From assembly GCA_004802725.1 (NCBI GenBank), contig SGPM01000107.1:1-64000 (forward strand): a stretch of 64,000 nt of DNA, given 5' to 3'. The notes below the pieces were generated by a model. That model worked only from the letters and a program-made list of their open reading frames with translations, did not search any database and was not told the DNA's origin. Numbering within the stretch: position 1 is the first letter of the stretch; every line of letters starts with the position of its first letter. The stretch is from Antrodiella citrinella. Its lineage: Eukaryota > Basidiomycota > Agaricomycetes > Polyporales > Steccherinaceae. Both the position numbers and the translations under genes were made by a program. This document shows, piece after piece, positions 37,584 to 49,016 of the stretch.

Positions 37584-39381
37584 TCATAAACGGCTGCGAA
37601 GCTTCCCGCGCCTTGACTTTGATCTGTTCAACTCCGCGATACCATTCCCGCCTGCGCTGCTCTCAGAGTCTCTGTCGGCATCAGAACCAGGGGCTTTGTC
37701 ATCCTCTTGTGCTGAAGATGCTCCTGGAGAAGACGATCGGGTCCGAGAACCAACTGGGGGTTGGTTTGATTGTGCCACGGCTGATCGATGGTCGTTATGT
37801 TCGGTGGGGATTCTAGGCTTGGAGGATTCAAAAGGAGGAGAGCGAGAAGGAGAAGCCGCGGCACTCGCACGACCGCCGACAACTTTATACGCATCCAATT
37901 TCTCCGGACTGATGAGCCCTTCCTTCACCAACGCCGCTCGGAAGATGGGGTGGTGCTTGAGGGCGTGCTCAATGCGCTCTGCCTGGGACGGCTGGCCTGG
38001 CACTTCCAGCGGGTAGTCCGGCGCGAGCGCGTAACCCACTGTGGCCGCTCGTATGAGAATGGCGCTGAGGGCACAAAGAAGATCAGTCCCAGATATGCGC
38101 AAACGATCAGCAAGTGAAAAGAGGTTGAAAACAAGGGTAGATGCTGGGTCGAGGCGACGTTCGGGATACACTCGGATTAAATGTGATCCGAAGTATGGTC
38201 GTTTGATGGTGGTGAGAAAGTAAGGGACGACTGTGTTGGTTCGCGGGTATGAACCTTGCAGTGCCAGGACGCAAAGTACGAATCGCATTATTGACTGAAT
38301 GCACTGAATTACTCACGCAGTCAGACCGAAAATTGGCTTCGTGCCGCCAGTCTCTCGGCCAGTCAAGAACCGGTGGAACCGCACTTTGATCGTGAACCCC
38401 TGCCATTTCTGGTCCACGTGTGTATGGTATTCGTGCTCGAGGGTGTCCGGTTCGAAGGGGAACGGCGGTTCAGAGCGGAGAAAGGCGATAAGCGGATGAG
38501 AGAAGAGAGAGTCCACCTCTGCTACATTCAAGATAGGCTGATAGGTAGATGCGGAGCGGTGAGAGGACGAATTAGAATTAGTTAGACGTGCAAGAAGGTG
38601 CGAGCGTGAAGACCATGGACACCCACACGTATCGTTTTGTCCAGAACAAGAACAACGACACTGGGGATATTAGCAAAGCATTGAGAGGGTTGTTTGGTAA
38701 AACGACGATAGGGCTTACGGCGTGACAATGAGTTGATTTCCAGCCAGGAAGGGTTCCAGCGTGCATAAAAAAGGGACTTTTCGCCGGTCGATTGGTAGTC
38801 CTATCTGCTTCTGATTCAGTACACTGATTGGAGTGAGAATCAATCATGCATGTACCTCCTCGAAAGCTTCGCGCCTCTACGATACGAGAAGAGTAGGGTC
38901 AACGGGGCCGGCGGCGTAAGATTACTTTGTGAACTCACCGCGGTATATTCGAGATTCCGGTCCCCACGCTCCCATTTGCCTCCTGGAAGTGATGTATCAC
39001 CTGCATACGTACGTAACGTTGATGTACGCCTGAGTGATACTCGTGAACTTTGGGCTCGCAGATCCCGTATAGGCAACGTACGCACCGACTGAGCAGAACA
39101 TAGAGGTCGCCGCTGCGACCAATGAAGAGTGCCACGAGCACAGCCGCCGACCGAGACTTTGGGTATCTCAGTGAGGTCTTAGGTGCATTGTAGTTGGCCA
39201 GGTTCGTAAGGCATCTATTCGCCGAAAGATCAGGTCAATTGGAATGAGTAAACTCCTCAAATGCCAACTTGAGAACTCACCGTCGTGATTCGGGTTTGAT
39301 GATGGCTAGCGGATGTGAATTTCCATCCTTTGGCCAGTGAAATTTCAAGATATCTCTTCGTTTTGGCCTCTTGAAGTTCAT
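37584..39381 (-). CDS. Nudix hydrolase, peroxisomal CoA diphosphatase type (NUDT7/PCD1-like)
   Basis: Several short exons splice into about 365 residues from MNFKRPKRRDILKFHWPK at 39381. The Nudix box is spread over three exons: LPGGKWERGDRN, then TARREAFEE, then IGLPIDR, which gives the REAFEEIGL core. RYPKSRSAAVLVALF and NAEVDSLF-type segments (NVAEVDSLFSHPL, FLRSEPPFPFEPDT) match CoA diphosphatases, which cut CoA and its esters to 4'-phosphopantetheine and adenosine 3',5'-bisphosphate. A tail of about 90 residues is disordered and Ser-rich. The protein ends in Ser-Arg-Leu, a peroxisomal targeting signal of the PTS1 type, in line with the location of yeast Pcd1 and mammalian NUDT7. Confidence 0.87.
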
Positions 39382-40098
39382 TGTTTCTATGAGAAGATCA
39401 ATAACCAAAGCAGACTAAATTCGGACAGTCGCAGGATGTGAAGTTGAAAGAAGTATTTCCGGCACCTCAAGACGCCGAGTCCCCGGCCGCGTTACGGGGC
39501 ACGTGAAATGTAACACTACGCGTCTCTGAGTACGAACGCGCACCCGCCGCCCGACACGTTGACTGTGGTACCGTACGGCGTGCTTCCGACTTCTGCGAAG
39601 TAAAGATGTCGTGTAGTTAGACTCAGACATTTGAATACGACCGCGCATCTTACTTCATTATGTCATGTTGATATGTTCTGTACTGACCATGGTATCGATG
39701 TGAATTTCCGACTATACGGAACGCTGAACTGAGGGCGTCGTCTGCATGCCGTAAACGGGACTTGCATATAATTTGGACTTTGAGATTGCGTTCAGACGTA
39801 TCTCTTGAGAAGCGGCGGACTCCATCAATAATGAGCGCCAAGTACATTGGCTCGGGTTTTACGTGATTTGTCCGAGTACATAGTACTACGTAGAAGTGCC
39901 AAATATCATCATAATTTCAAATATGTCCATGATATTCTTTCGGTCGACCAACAATGTGTGCAGCTCTCGTTGACTGATGCCATGCAGCACGTGCTCAACA
40001 CAAGGCTTCACAAAGTCATTCGAGCATTATTCCACGCGTTTACACAGTGACTATACTGCTAGAAACGTCCACCTTCGCACAATTGTGCGGTACCATAG
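39382..40098. other. Intergenic region between two - strand genes
   Basis: This must hold the promoter of the Nudix gene and the 3' end of the BTB gene. No coding exon or distinct element seen. Confidence 0.4.
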
Positions 40099-41237
40099 CT
40101 ATTCTTGCTTCAGCATGAAGGCGGACGAAAGTTTCTCCCAAGTTTTAGCCCTCGACCGATGTACGGCCAAACGCGCTGCCTGTTTGCACACCTGACACAT
40201 CTTGCAGTCGCCAACATGCTTCTCCACAAGGTCGAGCAACTGCAGAGGGTGCGAGTTGATAAACGACGGCTGCCCGCCGACTCCACTTTCGAACCGCTGC
40301 TGCATCGCAAGTCGGAGATCTTCTCTGCAGGTGCGTGAGGGGCCGTCACGGTGGTTGGCACACTCGATGATCGGTATCTTCCCGTAGAGGTTGACAAGGA
40401 GCGTACTGCTTTGATCGCGCAGCTGCCGCATACCGATAAGCAAGCAGCGGAGATCTTCACGGTCAAGAAGGTCCCATCTTGCAGATCGACCCCTGTTCAT
40501 GAGCTTCTGGCGTAATTTCTCGTCTACAGGCCCGTGTGTGCCCCTCACAGCGTCCCATTCCATGGCAGGGTCGATCTGCGCGAGGCAGAGGAAGGCGTAT
40601 GGCAATATGGACGTGATCCCAAAGTCTTTGGCCAAGCGGATGGCAGAGCCTGGCTCAGGGAAGCGGTCGTCGAAATACAACCCGTTGATCTTGCCCTCCT
40701 TCGCGTCAATGACATATCGATCACGCCAGAATGTCATCTCCAAGTCCAGCAGCGTTAGCTGATCCAACGTGGTTGGCCAGTCGCGCTCAATGTGCTTGAC
40801 AATCCTGTCGAAAACGGTGTCGATTTGATATTTCCTGGCCATCCGTAAGGCCCCCATAACTTGTACCGCAGTGTTTGAGTGGAGCCTCTCATACGGCAAA
40901 GCAGTTCTAGACCTCAGCGAGTTAGATAGACATGAGAAAGGAAGAGAAGATGAACTGACGCAGGGTTATACAACATGTTCAGAAGACACTCTAAATCCGC
41001 AGCATCATCTTGGAGTGCCATCAGAGGCACACCGTCAACTATGGGATCAGCGTCGGAACCGGTGAGTGGGATACTCAGGATGTCAGAGAACACCGTAGAA
41101 TTGTGTGAGAGCATGAACTTATGAACGCGAAAGTTCTGCTGGACACCGGTCGCGTCCAAGGCGGCCGATAGTATGATGTCTCCATCAGCGAAGTAAAGTT
41201 GGGGGTGAGGGGCAGAGCTCATCGGGTCCTGTGACAT
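40099..41237 (-). CDS. BTB/POZ domain protein
   Basis: Two exons (40960-41237 and 40099-40912) give 363 residues. The ATG follows directly after a TTCTTCTGCAG acceptor, so a 5'UTR intron is likely. The N-terminal 110 residues carry a BTB/POZ fold: YFADGDIILSAALD, VHKFMLSHNSTVFSDIL and ADLECLLNMLYNP. The second half is helical, with VMGALRMARKYQIDTVFDRI (a BACK-like region) and a cysteine pair near the end (GDCKMCQVCKQAA). This is the BTB type that is very abundant in mushroom-forming fungi. Such proteins may serve as substrate adaptors for cullin-3 ligases, but this is not shown for this family. It is divergent with the F-box-like gene at 41949. Confidence 0.9.
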
Positions 41238-41948
41238 CTGCAGAAGAACACAAAGGCAAATCCGGTTCTCGACTACAGTCCAGAACGTATGAGTATGACT
41301 AGTCGATGCGTCTGGAAGAAATATAAACGTACCAAGTCTGACCAACTTCGACAGTGGACTTGAATGTATAGATGGAGAGGGCGATAAAAGAGATGCAACA
41401 CGTTCAATTCCAACCAAGGACGCGCGTTTTATGGCCATGGACTTGAAACGTAAACGAAGAGTACTCGGTAAAGAGGACAATGGCCAGGAACAACAGTGGC
41501 GCCGGCCCGGGAGATGAGGTGACGGGCCGTTCAAAGGCCACGAAATTGGGCGTCTGGTAACTTGCACTCAACCTCCCACTACCATCCCAAAGGTCGTGTT
41601 GGTTTTTTCTTCCGACCGTCCAAATACTTGAAATAGGTGATCTGGTACTGGATTTGGGCTTTGGTAGGTCCGATTCGGATTCGCGATTTCAAATTCACTA
41701 ACTCAGTAATTTCAGTCGCTTTTCTGTGCAGACGCGCCGTGCTTGCGTCGCAACTCGCCTGCCTTTGGCATTACGACACACTCTGATCACGGAGTTTACG
41801 ACTTTTCATGTTGAATTAGACAATACGTCGATTGTACAAGTCCTTTGGGAACAGAAACTGGTTTGCTTCGTGCTTGTTGACTGGAAACTTGAAAGGTGTG
41901 TTGCATTCATCTTCTGACGAAATTGCTGACTAATGGCGCTTAGTCACG
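41238..41948. other. Divergent promoter, BTB and F-box-like copy A
   Basis: The part from about 41518 to 41948 is shared with the 5' flanks of the two other F-box-like paralogues. Shared blocks are GGGCCGTTCAAAGGCC, CACTCAACCTCCCACTACC and ATCCCAAAGGTCG. The rest serves the BTB gene. Confidence 0.6.
41518..41948 (+). repeat. Duplicated 5' flank (copy A) of the F-box-like family
   Basis: Contains CACTCAACCTCCCACTACC, ATCCCAAAGGTCG and TTCCGACCGTCCAAATACTT, each with a near-identical partner upstream of paralogue C. Confidence 0.75.
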
Positions 41949-43419
41949 ATGTTCTTCACTCGCGTTTTCGACAAGCGCAAACTCAAGCGTTCGCTCGAAC
42001 GTACATTCAAGAAGTTGTTCGTCAGACGAGCGAGAAATAATGGCGACGTTCGAGTCCGGCGACCCATGCCCAGGCTGCCTATGGAGCTCATGGACATGAT
42101 AATGCATCATAACCACGACGACCAAGCAGCTCTTGTGGCGAGCTCTGTTGTGTCCTCACAATGGCAAGGACCTGCGCAGAGACGTCTGTTCCGCTCGTTC
42201 AGGATCACTTTCAGCATGGATTACACTCAATCGGACCCTGAAGTTGGACTCTACGTCGAGTTCTTTTCCACGGTCCCTACTCTCAGCACCTTCGTCACCT
42301 CGCTCTGCATCCGCTCCGTCATTCACAGGACGCAGTCGTTGGCCGCAGATATGAACTCGCAAATGGCCTTGCTCGTTAGCATGCTACCTACTCTGCAACA
42401 CCTCACCTTCGAGAACATCTCGTTCACGCCGCGCAGGTCGCAACAGACTCTACTTCTGAAGTCCATCAGAAACCTCAGCCTCCGGAGCATCCGCATGAAA
42501 ACGCACGACCCGGAGGAGTTATTTGACCTCTTCTCCATCAAGGAGACCCTCGAATTGGATTTCACTTTTGTTCAAGCACCAACCACCGGGCCACAGATCG
42601 CACGGAGCATGCCAGTGCGGCACCTCAAGATCAACAATCCCTTGGACTGCTTCCCGCGCTTTGGACGCGAGACGATCTTTCCTCAGCTTCGTGCACTGAC
42701 ATGTGATATCATAGATATTTCTGGTAAAGGATGGTTGTTCGATCGGGCTAATTGGATGGCTGCTATCAGCGACTTCCCTACCACCAAAGGACACCACGAC
42801 AATATGGACAGGTTCCTGCGTCGTCATGGTCCCGCCTTGGAATTTTTAAGGATCAATGTGCGCCATCTCGTACTGTTCGGGGATATCGGTGCGTACCTCA
42901 CTCCCTACACTTCAATTTTCCGAGAGCTAACGGTCAATATTCACGCTTATAGATTTCGAGGACAGCGACTGGACGGCCTTCCAACTGGACACCGTCTGTC
43001 CCAACCTACAGACGCTCCACCTCGGTTTTCAACTCGACCTCTGGGCAGAGGCATGCCTCGAGCCTTTGATGCCAGGCGAGTTCAAGTGCACCATCGATTT
43101 TCTGATCCGTGTCATTTCGTCTGCGCCGAGGACGCTGACGAGTATCGTGTTTGGGATCTCCGTGACGCTGCCTGGGTGCGGCATCTCGGGTGAGGAGGTT
43201 ACTAACTTTGACGCGTCAGAGACGTCCCGCCAGTGGAAAAGACTGGCTAACGTATTGGATCCTAACCGGTTCGAGGACCTCGCGGCCGTCAAATTTGTGG
43301 AACAGGAGACGGATGCACCGATGGTCGATTTCAGGAAGCCGCTGGACCCGGTGATGCAGCGGTTGCTTGCTGCCAATTTCGCGGATGTGGAGAAGAAAGG
43401 AATGCTATATTTCGAGTAA
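41949..43419 (+). CDS. F-box-like protein, paralogue A
   Basis: Exons 41949-42888 and 42953-43419 encode 468 residues. The basic N-terminus MFFTRVFDKRKLKRSLERTF precedes an F-box-like helix group (RLPMELMDMIMHHN, ALVASSVVSSQW). The rest has leucine-rich strands of the kind seen in agaricomycete F-box proteins (LPTLQHLTFENISF, LLKSIRNLSLRSI, CPNLQTLHLGFQLDL). The single intron falls in the same place and phase as in the copies at 45190-46829 and 59813-61285. Exon lengths equal those of the latter exactly. Substrate recognition for an SCF ubiquitin ligase is the family expectation; nothing here shows a target. Confidence 0.85.
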
Positions 43420-43634
43420 GGGTGTAGCATTGGATTTGGGAGATATGGTCGTGTGTAGGCTAGGATAAAGAGTCGGATGGGCCACAGAGGAGATGATAAT
43501 TGAATGGACAATGGACAATGTGCGCTACAATCTTTCTGGCATCTCGCCGCGTGTGAATGTCTGTCTTGTATAAATTCGAGAAGAGATTGGCACGCAGGCT
43601 ATACATATTATAGATCAAGCAGTATCTTGAGCAT

Positions 43635-44828
43635 TCAGAAACGAATCGCAATCCTCATAGACGTCCTAGTCCCAACAGTCACATCCTTAGGATCCTCACG
43701 AAGCTCTGCGTGGTAACGGTCAATATGGCGGTCGATATTTTCGGAGACGGTGGCACGGTCGCCGATGGGTAGGTTATCGAAACGCACAGAGGCAGCTGGA
43801 AGAATGCACTGTCAGCCGCTGTGTTCGTTCAGAAGGCTGCACTAACCTTCCAGATTACGCTTTGCCTCCTTGACGCGATTGGTTACAAGGAGAGTGTGTC
43901 TCTCAGGGTACTTGACGCTATAGATGAGCACAACTCCGAGCGTGTCGCAGATCTTGCACAACTCGTCCCACCCAATGGGTTTGAGAGGACCAGACTCAAC
44001 GGTGATCTTCTTCGGCTGAAACGCACCCTTCTTCAGCGCGGAGATGAGACTCCAATTCAGCAGAGACGTCGCGTGGAAGTCCTTCAAGTACAATGGCGGG
44101 ATATCGAGCGTGAGCGTCACCAAGGAGCGCAAGTACTCTGACACGAGCAGAAGCGATACGGGCACATTCGTACGCAAGTGCGCGAGCTTCGGGAACGGCG
44201 TCAACGCAGCCTTGAAGTCCAAGATATCCCTATAGAACCACCCGATGTTCTGGGTGTTGATGCTGAGCGTGGTGACGACGAGCGTCGGCGCGTTGGCGAT
44301 CAAGTGGGGCCAGATGTACGGGTCGGGAAAAGCGCGGACGGCGAAGCTGGATAGGTCGAAGGAGAGGGCGCGGACGTGTTCGTTGTTGACGAGGAGGCGA
44401 CAGATCGTCCAGAGTTTGCCATCATACATGGGGATGACGTCCAACTCGTCGCAGCACACCAGGTACGGGTGCAACTTGAAGCCGTAGAGATACGAGAGAG
44501 CCATGTCATTGTAGGGTATCCTGAGGTATTTGCACCGCGGTTGCTGTTCGGTCTCTTCGAGAGTACCGGTGGGAGGACACAGATGATTGTAGAGCTGGAA
44601 GTCCGCCAAGGTTTCGAGACACCGATATTGCACAATCACAGAGTAGACGATGCGGTTCCACTGGCGAGAGAGCCCCAGTATCTTGCAGTAAAAGAGCCAC
44701 CGGGACTTTGGAGTCGACCAGGAAGAACTCATCCACGCGCGAATCAGAATGTCCTCGACGATCTCGTCTGGAAAGGTGATTGGGTGTAAAACTGCGTTCG
44801 AGGAATCATCGGCGTGGTTGGTGTCCAT
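43635..44828 (-). CDS. F-box-like protein, unrelated to the A/B/C paralogues
   Basis: Exons 43847-44828 and 43635-43795 encode 380 residues. The N-terminus (HPITFPDEIVEDILIRAWMS) is a good F-box-like motif, followed by SRWLFYCKILGLSRQWNRIV. Leucine-rich segments come later (APTLVVTTLSIN, YLRSLVTLTLDIPPLYL). The second exon adds the tail from ASVRFDNLPIGDRATVSENI to the stop at 43635-43637. It lies tail to tail with paralogue A and shares little sequence with it, so it is a separate family member. Targets are unknown. Confidence 0.83.
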
Positions 44829-45189
44829 GATGGCAATAGGAGGTCGTGGAAGAGAGAAAGATGAAGTTAAGCACTGATATGACTTACCATCTCCCTATAG
44901 AACGTTCAGCGTGAGGCTGACCAGAGGCTGACGGCAACGCCACGATAGTTCGGTTCAAAAAGAAACAACCGCAATTAGACGCCTACAGCACCAAACCCTA
45001 ACCCCAGATGTCGTTCGAGGAGGACGCGTACTTCATGATCAAGTACCAAGTAGTTGAAGTCTGCACTAAAATGATGTTTCACGCCCAACGAGATAAGCAC
45101 CAAAATAATTGCATATTGTCCGTTTGTCTTCTCTTCTGTGCCCGCATTGCACCAACTACAGCTACATGGCACATCCATTCGCTACGTGC
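44829..45189. other. Intergenic region between two - strand F-box-like genes
   Basis: 361 bp that should carry the promoter of the gene ending at 43635 and the terminator of paralogue B. No recognisable element. Confidence 0.4.
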
Positions 45190-46829
45190 CTAATCGAAAA
45201 ACAGCATTCCCTTTCTCTCCAAATCCTCAAGGTTGGCAGCGAAGAATCGCTGATAAACCGGGTCCAGCGGTTTTTCGAAGTCCACCATAGCCGAGTGCGT
45301 CTCCTGCTCCACGAACTTCACGACCTTGAGGTTCCCGAAGTGAGCGGGGTTCATCGCCTTTTGCAGCTCCGTCCAGCCGTACTTAGCTTCGGCAACGTCA
45401 TACCTAGTGACCTTGACCTCTGCGCGCAGCCACGAGGGGACGTTGATACGGATACCAAATATGATGGTCGTTAGCGTCTTCGGCGCGGCCGAAATGACGC
45501 GAGATAGGAAGTCGACGATGCGTCTCCATTCGGGCTTCTTCGAGGGATCGAGGTGTTTCTCGTTCAAAAGGTCGAGTTTGAAACCAATGTGGAGCGTTTG
45601 CAGCTTGGGGCAGACGTTATCCAGGTGGAAGACCGTCCAGCTGTCTTCCGAGTCTACCACCACATTAGTTACTGACAAAATTGAATGCATCAATATAGAT
45701 ACATACCAATATCCCTGTTCGGTACGACGATGTGCCGCACATTCAGCCTCAAGAAGTCTAAGTTGGAACCATGCTGGCGCAAGAAGTCGTCCATGTTATC
45801 GTGGCATCCTGGGGCGGTAGTATCTTGCACTTGCACAGCAGTCGGCTTCGTGTTGTCGTGAAACAGGACGCCGTTTCCAGTAACACTCATCAAGTCGAAT
45901 GACAAAGCGCGAAGCCGGGGAAAGGTCGTCCCGCGTCCAAAGCGCGGGAAGCAATCCAGAGGGTTCTTGACCTTGAGATGCTGCACGGACATGCTACGTG
46001 CAATCTCTGGCCCGCCGACCAGTGATTGAAACAAAGAAAACACCATCTCGAGCGTGGTATTCACGACGAAAAGATCCAGCAACTCTTCAGGGTCATCAAT
46101 CCGCATGCGGATGCCCCAAAGGTTGAGGGTCTTGATGGTGACAGGAGCGAAAGGCTCTACAGGCACAGCATCAGACTCTTTAAGAAGAGCACCGTGCTCA
46201 TCAGCCAAAACGCCACGCTCTTTCACCACAAGACCATCTTCATCGGAAAGAACAACTGGCTCATCCGCCCGAGCACCAGGCTCGCGCGGGATGAACGAAA
46301 CATCCTCAAAAGTGAGGTGCTGCAACGCAGGCAGCATGCCAATAAGAGCCACCATCCTTGTCTTCGTGTCAACAACCAAGGACTGCTTGCTAAGAGAAGC
46401 AGCTCTGATGCATAGCGATGTGATGAAGTACTTGATGTGGGTAACCGTGGTGAAGAACTTGATGAATCGACCAAACTCCGGGTCCGAATTAGTGTGTGCC
46501 GAGTTGAGTGAAACCCTGAATGAGTGGAATAGACATCGCTGCGCAGAACCGTGCCATTGTGAGGACACGATAGAGCATGCCATGAGCAGCGCCTTGTCCT
46601 TGTGGTGGTGCTTCATGATCATGTCCAGGACCTCGACAGGAACCCTGGGCATAGGCCGACGGGTGACTACCACGTCCGGGACCACCGAAGGGAGTCTAGG
46701 CATAGACCTCCGGAGTATAACTTGCTTATCGCCATTTCCTCTTGCTCGTCCGATGACGAAGAATTTCTTGAAAGTTCGCTCCAGCGAACGCTTGATTTTG
46801 CGCTTGTTGAAAACGCGTGCGAAGAACAT
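45190..46829 (-). CDS. F-box-like protein, paralogue B
   Basis: Exons 45707-46829 and 45190-45671 encode 534 residues. The start MFFARVFNKRKIKRSLERTF and the end KGMLFFD align with paralogues A and C. Two insertions make it longer. Near residues 41-60 the RRPMPRLP-type motif is doubled (RRSMPRLPSVVPD, then TRRPMPRVPVEV). Residues about 185-228 are an acidic stretch of DEPVVLS, DEDGLVVKERGVLA and DEHGALLKES units that is missing from A and C. The F-box-like core (VEVLDMIMKHHH) and the leucine-rich strands are kept, and the intron site is identical. It shares a 5' flank with A and C and is probably functional. Confidence 0.85.
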
Positions 46830-47275
46830 TGTGACTAAGTGTCATTAGTCAGCAATTTGGAGAGCGCCAAAGATGTAAACGCGAACGCACTTTGCAGTGT
46901 TCAACGAATACGACGCGATCCCCTGCTCCTACTGCCAGATACAAAAAAGATGTATAGTCTGTGTGTCGTCTAGTTCACCATGGAAAAGTCGTAAACTCTG
47001 AGATAGAGTGTGTCGTATGTCAAAGCCAACACGAGCACTGTGTACCGTGTCTCTACGAATAGCGACTGCAAAAGTTCAAACACTGCCTACGAATTTGCAT
47101 ATCAGACTCACCAAGAGTTACACAAACCTCTAACACACCACCTATCCACAATCCAAAGAGTGGGAGGGAAAGCCAACGCGACCTTTGGGATGGCAGTGGG
47201 AGGTTGAGTGCAACAATTCAGGCGCCCATTTGGAGGCCATTTTGAACGGACCGGTCGGACCTGCATTCAGGCGCC
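46830..47275 (-). repeat. Duplicated 5' flank (copy B) of the F-box-like family
   Basis: Read on the - strand it carries GCGCCTGAATGCAGG, GGTCCGTTCAAAATGGCC and CACTCAACCTCCCACTGCC in the same order as copy C. Confidence 0.75.
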
Positions 47276-47362
47276 GACTGCGACAGTCCTCCGCCTTCCT
47301 CCGAGTCCGCTCTGGCCACGTACGGTGATTCCTGACGTAGTAAATCGCTATCCCACTTTTCT
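46830..47362. other. Divergent promoter, paralogue B and methionine aminopeptidase
   Basis: On the - strand this carries the 5' flank shared with paralogues A and C, including GGTCCGACCGGTCCGTTCAA, AAATGGCC and CACTCAACCTCCCACTGCC. The last 80 bp or so lead into the + strand methionine aminopeptidase gene. Confidence 0.6.
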
Positions 47363-48779
47363 ATGAGGCTGCTTCGTTCATTTCGACCTCTTTATTCTTC
47401 GATAAATCACTCTCGGACACGGATTTCAACACTATCCAAGCCTTTATGTCGTCTGGCCAGCGGAAGTGCAGTGTCGCCTGCTTTGCAAGAAGCAGATGAA
47501 GACCTCAAGGACGTAGAGGTTCAAGACCCAGGATTCTACGATGTTATCCTTCCGCCGGAACCTTATGTCTTTGGGACGTCACATATAACTCCTCTTCTGG
47601 TACCTCGAAACATTGTGCGCCCATCGTATGTCAAAAATGTTGTCGATCGCGACGCGCCACACCCTCCGGAACAAGCCACAGGCGACGGTCTCATAGCGTT
47701 GGGGACTGGAGCAGAAGTGCGACTCAGAGCAGCTGCCAGGCTTGCGAAGAAGACGGTAGACTATGCTGGGACTCTAGTGAGGGTGCGTACCGATCCTCAG
47801 CAGCTCAAAATGAGTGAAAATTGAAGATGCTAGGTTGCAGCCCGGAATTACGACCGAAGAGATCGATGCAGCAGTGCACGGTTTCATCGTGGGTCACAAT
47901 GCGTACCCTTCTCCACTGCTGTACAAGGGCTTCCCCAAGGCGTGTTGTACGAGTGTGAATAATGTGGTCACCCATGGCATTCCGGACGAGTGCGTCTGTC
48001 TCTGCGTATTCCTCGCTTGGCCTGACATTCACTTTATAATAGCCGACCATTGCAGAACGGTGATATAGTCAACATCGATGTCACTGTCTACTTGGATGGC
48101 TACCACGGCGATACTTCCCGAACGTTCACTGTAGGAGAAGCGGTGAGTGTATCTATCCAATATTGCCTAGGCGCAATAGTAACCAAATCGAAACCCAACA
48201 GGACGACATTGCCCAATCTCTCATTGCGACCACTTCCGCGGCCCTGCGTGCTGCTACGCTAGCCTGTGGTCCAGGAAAGCCATTCCGAGGGATAGCCAGT
48301 GCCATCCACGACACCATCTTAACACGGGGTGGCCATTGGTGTGTCTCGCCACAATTCACGGGACACGGAATTGGTCAGGTCTTTCATAGGACACCTTGGA
48401 TAATACATGAATGTACGTCATCCTTCAATCATTGTATATCTATGTTGCTCAATCATGTAACTAGTAAACAACGAGCCTGGTTCCATGCAGCCTGGTCATT
48501 GCTTCACAATCGAGGTTAGCTATCCTCAGCTTTCCTGTTCACAGCGGTCCTGATTTCTGTTATACTAGCCATGCATCATCCAAGGTACTGACTCGTCTTC
48601 GTGGACATTCCCGGACGGATGGACGGCCTCTACTGTCGTACGTTCTACTTCCACTTCCCGTTTCTACTGAAGCTTACTGGAGGTCACAGAATGCCGCACG
48701 TAGTGCACAAGAGGAGGACATGATCTTGATTACTGAAACTGGGTTTGATGTTCTAACCAGGGATGGACCAATTGCATGA
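47363..48779 (+). CDS. Methionine aminopeptidase, type 1, probably mitochondrial
   Basis: Seven exons total 1107 nt, giving 368 residues: 47363-47786, 47827-47989, 48043-48142, 48202-48412, 48465-48514, 48569-48637 and 48690-48779. It removes the initiator Met from new proteins. The N-terminus [20 protein letters not shown] is basic and hydroxylated like a mitochondrial presequence, and no SH3/zinc-finger extension of cytosolic MAP1 is present. The metal site is complete: Asp in [19 protein letters not shown], His in [11 protein letters not shown], Glu in FTIE|PCIIQG and Glu in [23 protein letters not shown] is the substrate-pocket strand. The first intron is only 40 bp with a GTACCG donor; it is the choice that keeps frame but is unusual. 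Confidence 0.9.
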
Positions 48780-49016
48780 GGTTATGCTATGCCTACCTTA
48801 TTAGTCAAATGAGGATAATCGATATTGTTTTATTCATCAACTATAACAGTACATTACTGTATCGGAAATAATGCAAGGAATGAATCACAGCGGGTGGTGC
48901 AAAGCAGGCGCCCCAGAACACAGACGCGCAGTGAGGTCATGGATTGAGACTTTGACTTGGACTTTTACTTGGACTGTAACCTACTTGCTTTCTGCCACCA
49001 TCTATACCTTCATAAC

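Noticed and set aside
47363..48779. Frameshift in methionine aminopeptidase near 47780
   Set aside because: A 40-bp intron at 47787-47826 keeps the whole frame, so no lesion is needed.
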